A stretch of DNA of 34,757 bases from Clostridia bacterium (GTDB lineage: Bacteria; Bacillota_A; Clostridia; Oscillospirales; QAKW01), in NCBI GenBank assembly GCA_017396865.1, contig JAFQKO010000164.1, forward strand, positions 1 through 34,757, read 5' to 3'. Position 1 is the stretch's first letter; the number at the start of each line of letters is the position of its first letter. Shown here piece by piece: positions 22,685 to 28,737 of this stretch. A model generated the notes under the pieces. That model made no database searches and was not told the origin of the DNA. It was given only the letters and a program-made list of their open reading frames with translations. A program made the translations under genes and the position numbers.

Positions 22685-25045
22685 TTAACCCTTTAAAGGA
22701 ATATTCTTTGCTTTCAGATGTTCGATGATCGCATCGGTGACCACCTTAACCTCTTCCCCGGTCAGGGTGCGGTCGGGATGGGAGAACAGAAGCCGAACGG
22801 TAATGGAACGGCCGTTCTCATCCGCATAGGTATCGGTAACGCTGACCTTTTTGATCAAGCTGCAATTCTGCGCCTTGATCGCCTCTGCGATGGGAGCAAA
22901 GGTATCGGTAACAAAGGAAAGGTCGATCTCCATTTCAGGGAAGCGGCTGGGCTCCTCATAATGGATGCCGAGGTTCTTCAGCTCTGCAAAGGCAGGAACG
23001 TCCAGCTCGGCATATACAACGGTTGCCTTTTTATCGATCTTCTTCAAAACGGTAGGATGCACCATACCGATCTCGCCGATCAGCTCGCCGCCGCAATAGA
23101 TGGCATTGAGGTTGATGGGATGCTGATAGGAATGGGCGGCCTCAATCGTCTTAAAGCTGAGGGGCTGATGCTTGCTATCATCGGTCATGATGGCCAGCAT
23201 ATCCCGCAGCTCGAAATAAAGCTTTTCAGCCGACTTGGTCTTGCTGAAAAGGGTGATGGCCAGCTTTTTCTGCTCATCGCAAAGGCCATCCGCCTTATAA
23301 CCCTTAGCCACACGGCCGATCTCAAAAATACCGAAATCGGTATCATAGCCGGTATTGACCTTCAGCTGGCAAAGCTGGGTGGGAACAATGGAATTACGCA
23401 GGGTTTCCATGTTGGGGTTGGTAGCGTTAACGATCTTAACGTTATCCTCTACTTCAATGCCCAACGCATCGAATTCCTCGCGGTTGACCCAGATATAGGA
23501 ATGAACCTCATGGAGGCCGAATTCCTTCACCAGAATATCCTTGATCTTATCCTCAGCGGTCTTTTCGTTGTTGGCACGCACAGGATAGAGCGGAGCGGCA
23601 ACGGTATGAATATCAAAGTTATCGTATCCGTAAATACGGGTGATCTCTTCGATAATGTCGGCCTTGATGGTGACGTCCTTGGTGGCACGCCAGCTGGGAA
23701 CAACCACCTTGAAATCATCGCCGCTGTTCTCCACCTTGAAACCAAGGGAGGTCAAAGTTTTAACGATAAAGGCATTATCGATCTCAATGCCGGTATAGCG
23801 ATCGACAAAATGCTTATCAAAGCTCAGCTCAATGGTATCATACTTCACGGCATACTCATCGGTGAGGCGAGAGATGACCTTCACGCCGCCGTCCACGTCG
23901 GTGAGCAATTTCAAAAATCTTGCGATCGCGGGAACGGTCAGCTCGGGATCGAGGCTCTTTTCATAGCGCATGGAAGCATCGGTACGGTGACCGAGGCGAG
24001 CGGTGGACTTACGGATGGAAACCGCGTTGAAGGTGGCGGATTCCAGCGTCAACTGCGTAGTATCCTCCACGATCTCGCTATCCAGGCCGCCCATGATACC
24101 GGCGATGGCGACGGGGGTATCGCCGTTGCAGATCATCAGGGTATTTTCGTCGATGGCGCGATCCACACCGTCCAGGGTCTTAAAGGTAAAGGGATCGGCA
24201 AAGCGCTTGATACGCAGGCTTTCCACCTTACGGGAATCAAATGCATGCATCGGCTGACCCATCTCCAGCATCAGATAGTTGGTCAGATCGGCGAGCAGAT
24301 TGATACCGCGCATACCGCAATAGAACAAGCGGATCCGCATATTGACGGGGCTGACGTTCTCGGTAATATTCTCCACCTGCAGGCAGGAATAACGCTGGCA
24401 GAGGGGATCTTCAATCTTCATATCAATAGCGGGCAGAGCTTTATATTGCTCCAGATCCACCACATCCAGCGGCTTCAGCGGGCGGTCTGCCAAAACAGCG
24501 AATTCGCGGGCGATACCGTAGTGGCCCCAAAGGTCGGGGCGGTTGGTGAGAGACTTATTATCGACCTCGAAAATGATATCGTCGATATCATAGATCTCCT
24601 TCACATCGGTACCGTTGACATAGCAGGCAGGAATCTCCATAATGCCTGCATGCTCCTCGCTGATACCCAGCTCCCGCTCAGAGCAGCACATACCGTGGGA
24701 GGTATAGCCTGCCAGCGCGCGGGGCGCGATGGTGATCTCGCCGACCTGCGCACCCACCTTGGCAAAGGCGGTCTTCATGCCGACACGAACATTGGGAGCG
24801 CCGCAGACCACGTCGGTCAGCGCACCGTCGCCTGCATCCACCTTCAAAAGGTGCAGCTTTTTGGATTCGGGATGCTCCTCCACAGACAGGATCTCAGCGA
24901 CCACGATGCCGCTGATATCGCTGCCCTTAAAGAAGATCTCATTTTCCACCTCAGCGGTGGAGAGGGAGAACTGACTGATCAGTTTTAATTTATCCAGACC
25001 CGTTAAATCAACGAAATCGGAAATCCAATTCATAGAGAGTAACAT
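22685..25045 (-). CDS. pheT: Phenylalanyl-tRNA synthetase beta subunit
   Basis: The beta subunit of the heterotetrameric enzyme that charges tRNA-Phe, 786 residues, about normal length. Domains in order: EMAP-like tRNA-binding fold at about 40-150 (VVAEILSVEEHPESKKLHLLKVDAG), B3/B4 editing domain at about 210-390 (TNYLMLEMGQPMHAFD and GIMGGLDSEIVEDT), B5 DNA-binding-like domain around 405-475, the catalytic-like core around 490-690 (GYDNFDIHTVAAPLYPVR and NPNMETLRNSIVPTQL), and the FDX-ACB anticodon-binding domain at the C terminus (SRFPEMEIDLSFV). AAAGGAG lies ten bases before the ATG at 25045, 18 bases after pheS. It is expressed with pheS from the T-box leader. Confidence 0.97.
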   Translation of the reverse strand: MLLSMNWISDFVDLTGLDKLKLISQFSLSTAEVENEIFFKGSDISGIVVAEILSVEEHPESKKLHLLKVDAGDGALTDVVCGAPNVRVGMKTAFAKVGAQVGEITIAPRALAGYTSHGMCCSERELGISEEHAGIMEIPACYVNGTDVKEIYDIDDIIFEVDNKSLTNRPDLWGHYGIAREFAVLADRPLKPLDVVDLEQYKALPAIDMKIEDPLCQRYSCLQVENITENVSPVNMRIRLFYCGMRGINLLADLTNYLMLEMGQPMHAFDSRKVESLRIKRFADPFTFKTLDGVDRAIDENTLMICNGDTPVAIAGIMGGLDSEIVEDTTQLTLESATFNAVSIRKSTARLGHRTDASMRYEKSLDPELTVPAIARFLKLLTDVDGGVKVISRLTDEYAVKYDTIELSFDKHFVDRYTGIEIDNAFIVKTLTSLGFKVENSGDDFKVVVPSWRATKDVTIKADIIEEITRIYGYDNFDIHTVAAPLYPVRANNEKTAEDKIKDILVKEFGLHEVHSYIWVNREEFDALGIEVEDNVKIVNATNPNMETLRNSIVPTQLCQLKVNTGYDTDFGIFEIGRVAKGYKADGLCDEQKKLAITLFSKTKSAEKLYFELRDMLAIMTDDSKHQPLSFKTIEAAHSYQHPINLNAIYCGGELIGEIGMVHPTVLKKIDKKATVVYAELDVPAFAELKNLGIHYEEPSRFPEMEIDLSFVTDTFAPIAEAIKAQNCSLIKKVSVTDTYADENGRSITVRLLFSHPDRTLTGEEVKVVTDAIIEHLKAKNIPLKG

Positions 25046-25063
25046 AGTTGCAAGGCTCCTTTC

Positions 25064-26116
25064 TTATTCGTCGTCGGTGAACTGGGCCATGCTCTTCAGG
25101 CTGCCGCTGTTCAGATCACGAATATCTTTAATACTGCTCTTCATCATCGCCAAGCGGGTCAGGCCCAGGCCGAAAGCAAATCCGATATACTCATCGGGAT
25201 CGATGCCGCCTGCTTTGAGCACCTCGGGATGGATCATGCCGCAAGGGCAAAGTTCCAGCCAGCCGCTATGCTTACAAGAGGGGCAACCCTCACCGCCGCA
25301 GATCAGGCAGTTGATATCCAGCTCGAAGCCGGGCTCAACGAAGGGGAAAAAGCCGGGACGAAGCCGAACCTTGATGTCCTTCTTAAAGACCTCGGAGAGC
25401 ATCGTTTTCATAAAGAAGATCAGGTTGGAGATGGAGATATCCTTCCCCACCATCACGCCTTCCATCTGGAAGAAGGTATTTTCGTGGCAGGCATCGGTGG
25501 CCTCATTACGGAAGCAACGGCCGGGGAAGATCGCCTTGATGGGAACACCGTCGTTGATCAAGGCGTCCTTATACTTACGATAGATGGCGTTCTGCGCCGC
25601 GGAGGTTTGGGTCTTCAAAAGCTGACCGTTCTCCAGATAAAAGGTATCCTGCATATCGCGGGCGGGATGGTGCTTGGGAATATTGAGGGATTCGAAGCAC
25701 TCATAGTCAGTCACGATCTCGCTGTAGTCCTCGACGGTAAAGCCCATCGACTTAAAGATCTTTTCACATTCCCGCTGAACCAGCGTAATGGGATGATAGG
25801 AGCCGCGCTCCATATCGGCGGGCATCGAAAGATCGAAAGCGGGCATCGCATTGATCTCCTTTTCGATCTCCTTTGCCTTCAATTCCTCTGTTTTGGCAGC
25901 GATCTGCTCTGCCGCCTCGTTCTTCAGGACATTCACCTGCTGACCGAAGGATTTACGCTCCTCATTGGTCATATCCTTCATGCCCTTGAGCAGATCGGTG
26001 ATGCTACCCTTCTTGCCCAGATAGCCCACGCGGATCGCTTCCAGATCGGAAACGCTTTCGGCCTTCGCCAGCTCGGCTTCCAGCTGCGCTTTCAGACTGA
26101 TGATTTTCTCGTCCAT
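25064..26116 (-). CDS. pheS: Phenylalanyl-tRNA synthetase alpha subunit
   Basis: The catalytic subunit, 350 residues. An N-terminal coiled coil (about 1-85) binds tRNA. The class II catalytic core has motif 2 FRNEATDACHENTFFQMEG near residue 200 and motif 3 GFAFGLGLTRLAMMKSSIKDIRD near the C terminus. HPITLVQRECEKIFKSMGF starts the core. Between them is a Cys-rich stretch, CLICGGEGCPSCKHSGWLELCPCGMIHP near 270-300, holding six Cys in CxxC and CxC pairs; many PheS proteins have a shorter or Cys-free version here. Four of these look able to bind zinc. Some Firmicutes share the CGG.GC..CK..GW pattern, so it is a lineage variant rather than a defect. TAGGAGG precedes the ATG. Confidence 0.97.
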   Translation of the reverse strand: MDEKIISLKAQLEAELAKAESVSDLEAIRVGYLGKKGSITDLLKGMKDMTNEERKSFGQQVNVLKNEAAEQIAAKTEELKAKEIEKEINAMPAFDLSMPADMERGSYHPITLVQRECEKIFKSMGFTVEDYSEIVTDYECFESLNIPKHHPARDMQDTFYLENGQLLKTQTSAAQNAIYRKYKDALINDGVPIKAIFPGRCFRNEATDACHENTFFQMEGVMVGKDISISNLIFFMKTMLSEVFKKDIKVRLRPGFFPFVEPGFELDINCLICGGEGCPSCKHSGWLELCPCGMIHPEVLKAGGIDPDEYIGFAFGLGLTRLAMMKSSIKDIRDLNSGSLKSMAQFTDDE

Positions 26117-26131
26117 AATAACCTCCTAAAA

Positions 26132-26372
26132 CAAAAAAATCGCCCCATGCATAGCATGAGGCGAAAATAAATTCCGTGGTACCACTCAAATTGCGATCAT
26201 AGACCGCCGCTCGATTTGCTTTAATGCAGCAACTACATCCTGCTTTTCACAGGAAGCTCCCGAGGCGAAATTCGGCCGCTGCGTTCATTACCGCCCTTTC
26301 AGCGCATCGGGCAGGCTCTCTGAAAATGAATTTCCGCAACTGCTTACTGATAAATCTCGTTCACAGCCGTTA
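26132..26372 (-). ncRNA. T-box leader of pheST
   Basis: The minus-strand leader has the T-box antiterminator core GAGTGGTACCACG (around 26174-26187), followed by a terminator hairpin TCGCCTCATGC...GGGGCGA with seven T residues (26132-26170). A long Stem I region lies upstream. Uncharged tRNA-Phe should bind and prevent termination, so shortage of phenylalanine raises pheST expression. The gene partner fits; the exact specifier triplet was not fixed, but a TTC occurs in GAATTTCGCC on the 3' side of Stem I. Confidence 0.93.
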
Positions 26373-26378
26373 CCAAGA

Positions 26379-26407
26379 ATTTTAGCATTTTATAAGGGAT
26401 TTGTCAA
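26379..26407 (-). promoter_or_regulatory. Promoter of the T-box/pheST unit
   Basis: On the minus strand TTGACA (26402-26407), 17-base spacer, TAAAAT (26379-26384). The TGA that ends the GH13 remnant (26404-26406) lies within TTGACA. Confidence 0.82.
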
Positions 26408-26839
26408 CCCTTTTTTGCAATCAAATAGCCATAAGGAGCAAGCTGCAGCTTGCCGTTCTCGATCACAGCGCCGCTTTCCATCAAGATCTCCGATGCATCC
26501 GTTTCCAAGACGTCCGAAATCGAATGATTTCGGCTGTTTACGACGACCAAAACCTCTTTCCCCATCCATTTCTTGGTGTATGAAAGAACAGCGTCCGAAG
26601 CGGAGTTTTCAACCCATGCGAGGTGGCCGTCCAATTTCTTATGAAACTCATGAAGCTTGCGGATCAACTCACGGCGACGCTTCCCCCCGGCTGTAAAGCC
26701 CTTGGACCAATCCATGGCACTTCTTCGGCCGTGGTCACGATTGGAGAACATATTGTTCTCGCTGCTGTCGCAATGCTCGATTCCGTTCCAAAGAAACGGA
26801 ATACGATAGGTTAAAAAAACGATATTAAAAAGCAAAGGG
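26404..26839 (-). pseudogene. GH13 alpha-amylase family C-terminal remnant
   Basis: About 145 residues resembling the last part of a GH13 alpha-amylase or oligo-glucosidase: the last barrel strands (LLFNIVFLTYRIPFLWNGIEH, where intact enzymes have a Gly before IP and GdE or GQE after), a HNMFxNRDxGRxxxDWS-like motif (NMFSNRDHGRRSAMDWS), the ELIRKLHEFHKK helix, and a beta-sandwich tail that gives AVLSYTKKWMGKEVLVVVNS. The usual protein is 450-600 residues, so the catalytic Asp-Glu-Asp half is gone. The homology stops at the outer edge of a 21-bp inverted repeat (26836-26922), which suggests the gene was cut there. A nominal TTG start at 26868 lies inside that element and lacks a convincing ribosome site. 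Not expected to be functional. Confidence 0.75.
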
Positions 26840-26922
26840 CTGCCAAAGCATCGGGAATCGGAATTCAAGGAGGAAATCCCGAAATAAGGAGAACAAAATA
26901 CTCCCGATGCTTTGGCAGCCCT
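26836..26922. repeat. 87-bp element with 21-bp perfect inverted repeats
   Basis: Arms at 26836-26856 and 26902-26922 are perfect reverse complements (each contains GCTGCCAAAGCATCGGGA), separated by 45 bases. There is no T tract on either side and no clear target duplication. It lies exactly at the break of the GH13 remnant and nine bases past the DUF3793 stop. It may be a MITE-like remnant or a long RNA hairpin protecting the DUF3793 transcript. Confidence 0.85.
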
Positions 26923-26930
26923 CTGCCCGA

Positions 26931-27467
26931 TTAAACAACCAACCGATCCAGGCTACTGCCGTTATTCAATTGATGCAAATAGGATTCGGTGCACCTTTTA
27001 TAGCGATCAAAGATTTCGCGTGCACTGTTTTCGTCCCCGTAAACCTTCCAATAACCTGAAAATTTCGGTTTCGCCTGCTCAATGAAGCCCTTAACGTCCT
27101 CCGGCGGGTAGCTTAGAAACAAACCGATTTCATGGGGAAAATCACCGTTTTCTCTTAATCGACCGATCAAATGCGCAACACAACGGCTCTCGGTCGTTCC
27201 ATAGCCATACCGATTGAGAATGCCGGAGGCTTCTTTATATGAGAGATCAGCTTTCAGTCGTTCGGGGCGATAAACGTAGATCAATGCATAGTTCTTTTCG
27301 ATCCGCAAAGGCAAAAAGCGCAGCCCCTTTGGTGCAAAGCGGCGGTTTAATTTTCGAAGCTCTGCCTTCAACCGTTCTTCGCTATCAAAGGCGCAACGAA
27401 AAAGGTTTCCCGTTTTGATTCCCGCCAACGTTGGCGAACAATGACGTACGATCAATTCTTCAGACAT
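26931..27467 (-). CDS. DUF3793 family protein
   Basis: A 178-residue soluble protein recognised as DUF3793, found in many Clostridia. Typical family elements are CSPTLAGIKTGNLFRC at the N terminus, NYALIYVYRPERL near residue 75, and the strongly conserved FPHEIGLFLSYPPEDVKGFI near 125, followed by GYWKVYGDENSAREIFDRYKRC. The function is not established; in other genomes it is often near ferrous-iron transport or flavodoxin genes (recollection, not checked). The ATG at 27467 has AAAGGAGG five bases upstream and is preferred over an in-frame ATG eight codons earlier that lies within an operator. The promoter region carries two GTTAGC-N4-GCTAAC palindromes, so a DtxR-type iron or manganese regulator probably controls it. 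Confidence 0.9.
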   Translation of the reverse strand: MSEELIVRHCSPTLAGIKTGNLFRCAFDSEERLKAELRKLNRRFAPKGLRFLPLRIEKNYALIYVYRPERLKADLSYKEASGILNRYGYGTTESRCVAHLIGRLRENGDFPHEIGLFLSYPPEDVKGFIEQAKPKFSGYWKVYGDENSAREIFDRYKRCTESYLHQLNNGSSLDRLVV

Positions 27468-27482
27468 TTGCGCCTCCTTTTG

Positions 27483-27500
27483 AGTTAGCATACGCTAACT
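27483..27500. promoter_or_regulatory. DtxR-like operator A
   Basis: AGTTAGC-ATAC-GCTAACT, a perfect seven-base inverted repeat with a four-base centre. It lies just upstream of the ribosome site of the DUF3793 gene, inside the untranslated leader. Confidence 0.8.
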
Positions 27501-27528
27501 TTCGACGTTTATTTTAGCCGCCGTTTTC

Positions 27529-27546
27529 GGTTAGCGGCGGCTAACT
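27529..27546. promoter_or_regulatory. DtxR-like operator B
   Basis: GTTAGC-GGCG-GCTAAC at 27530-27545, in the same arrangement as operator A. It begins seven bases past the -10 box on the minus strand, over the expected transcription start. A second inverted repeat, TTAGCCGCCG (27514-27523) with CGGCGGCTAA (27535-27544), overlaps it and can form a hairpin in the transcript. Confidence 0.8.
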
Positions 27547-27552
27547 ATCTAT

Positions 27553-27581
27553 AGTATATCGAACAAATCTTGATTTGTCAA
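27553..27581 (-). promoter_or_regulatory. Promoter of DUF3793 gene
   Basis: On the minus strand TTGACA (27576-27581), 17-base spacer, TATACT (27553-27558). The TGA stop of the amidohydrolase gene (27578-27580) lies within the TTGACA box. Confidence 0.87.
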
Positions 27582-28432
27582 CCATTTTTTGAAAATTCAT
27601 ATAATAGACGACAGGCGTTTTCGCCGAGGATATCTGCTTTTTCTTCTTCCGAAAGAGGGAGGTGTTCTATATCGAGGCGGCTTTGCCGTTGGTCTGACCA
27701 GGGGCTATCGGTTCCGAACAGCACCCGCTTACTGCCAAAGGCGCGCACCAGCTCGCAGAACGGCTCATCCCGCAAAAGCCAAAGCTGCTCCTCTGTATAG
27801 TAGCCCTCCTCCAGCGGGACGACCTTACCCAAAGAAAAGGCAGTATCAAGCATGACGTCGGTATCGACGAGTTTTTCCGCAACGACTTCCCAATTTTTCC
27901 AACCGCCCATATGGGCGGCGATCAATTTAACGCCCTCGACCTGCCGCAAGGCGTTGCGGATCATTTTGGGAGAACAGCGCACCACGCCCGGAAAGCCGAT
28001 ATCATCCCCCGCATGCATAACAACAAGCAGGTTCAGCTCAGCAGCGCGAGCAAGGATTCTCAAAAAGCGAGGGTCATCAATATCCGCCCCTTGATAAACA
28101 GGATGGATTTTAATGCCTTTGATTCCTGCAGCGGCGATCCGACCCAATTCCTCATACCAATTCTCAGCATCGGGATGAATGCACCCAAAATAGATCAGCC
28201 CCTCTTGCTCGGTTAGGGCGATGGAAAGATCATTGATGGAAGAGATCTTCAACGGGTTGGTGGCTACCGGCAGCACCACCGAGCGATCAATCCCGGCGGC
28301 TTGCATGGAAGCCTTCAATCCGTCACGCGTACCGCTTGAAAATGCCTGCGCATGGCAAGCCTGCTGCATTTTGGCAATGGCAGGCGCGGCAATCTTATCG
28401 GGAAAGGTATGGGTATAAATATCAATAATCAA
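27578..28432 (-). CDS. Amidohydrolase family protein, altered HxH motif
   Basis: A 284-residue TIM-barrel protein of the amidohydrolase-2 type. Landmarks: GIKGIKIHPVYQG near residue 115, VVMHAGDDIG near 150, KLIAAHMGGWKNWE near 180 and VLFGTDSPWSD near 240, giving the later His and Asp metal ligands. The first metal motif, normally D-x-H-T-H-x-F-P, reads DIYTHTFP: the first His is Tyr (codon TAT). The second His is kept. The start is a TTG at 28432, placing this motif at the N terminus as in homologues; GAGG lies about nine bases before it. Longer in-frame extensions run through the promoter and are rejected. Substrate unknown; members include decarboxylases and lactonases. With one metal ligand changed it could be a mononuclear-metal or inactive variant. 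Confidence 0.85.
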   Translation of the reverse strand: MIIDIYTHTFPDKIAAPAIAKMQQACHAQAFSSGTRDGLKASMQAAGIDRSVVLPVATNPLKISSINDLSIALTEQEGLIYFGCIHPDAENWYEELGRIAAAGIKGIKIHPVYQGADIDDPRFLRILARAAELNLLVVMHAGDDIGFPGVVRCSPKMIRNALRQVEGVKLIAAHMGGWKNWEVVAEKLVDTDVMLDTAFSLGKVVPLEEGYYTEEQLWLLRDEPFCELVRAFGSKRVLFGTDSPWSDQRQSRLDIEHLPLSEEEKADILGENACRLLYEFSKNG

Positions 28433-28462
28433 AGATTCTCGCCTCTTTTTTGAATTTTTAAA

Positions 28463-28491
28463 ATAATACCATGTTTTTTGAAATTTTACAA
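28463..28491 (-). promoter_or_regulatory. Promoter of amidohydrolase gene
   Basis: On the minus strand TTGTAA (28486-28491), 17-base spacer, TATTAT (28463-28468). Confidence 0.7.
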
Positions 28492-28501
28492 GGGGGACGA
28501 C

Positions 28502-28531
28502 TTGCATTTTTAGTATGTCCTGTGATATAAT
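28502..28531 (+). promoter_or_regulatory. Promoter of mgtE leader
   Basis: TTGCAT (28502-28507), 18-base spacer, TATAAT (28526-28531). Transcription should start near 28538, 200 bases before mgtE. Confidence 0.75.
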
Positions 28532-28560
28532 AAAATATATCAATATAAGGTGGTGAAAGC

Positions 28561-28635
28561 ATGGACGGCAGTTGCAGTCGAAGTTCAGACAAGGTACACC
28601 GAGGATTTATCGGCGGCTTGCCGCTTATGTTTTGA
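28561..28635 (+). CDS. Putative leader peptide upstream of mgtE
   Basis: A 24-codon ORF starting ATG at 28561 with GGTGGTG eight to ten bases upstream, ending TGA at 28633-28635. The peptide begins MDGSCSRSSDK and ends GGLPLMF; it has no known relatives that I recognise and is not rich in Glu, Asp or Pro as MgtL-type peptides are. It lies in the mgtE leader before a terminator-like stem (28649-28705), the arrangement of a translation-coupled attenuator. It could equally be a chance ORF within a riboswitch, since its sequence also forms hairpins (CGGCGG-CTTG-CCGC and ACCGA...TCGGT). Confidence 0.4.
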   Translation: MDGSCSRSSDKVHRGFIGGLPLMF

Positions 28636-28648
28636 TCGCCATCGGTTT

Positions 28649-28705
28649 ACCATTGTCCGTTTTTGAATGCGCTACATTACGCACAAGAGGGGCGGTGGTT
28701 TTTTT
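28649..28705 (+). terminator. Candidate attenuator terminator before mgtE
   Basis: ACCATTGTCC (28649-28658) pairs over ten positions with GGGCGGTGGT (28690-28699), with three G-U pairs, enclosing a small hairpin TGCG...CGCA, followed by seven T residues (28699-28705). It lies 22 bases upstream of the mgtE ribosome site, between promoter and gene, so it must be conditional for mgtE to be expressed. Confidence 0.65.
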
Positions 28706-28737
28706 ATGCCCTTTTCCCTCGGAATCGGAGGTAAAGA

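Noticed and set aside
22718..24988. 756-codon open frame opposite pheT
   Set aside because: Long only because of pheT codon use; no ribosome site or motif, and pheT is certain on the other strand.
28538..28737. M-box (ykoK), manganese (yybP) or NiCo riboswitch upstream of mgtE
   Set aside because: None of the conserved core sequences of these classes could be found in the leader.
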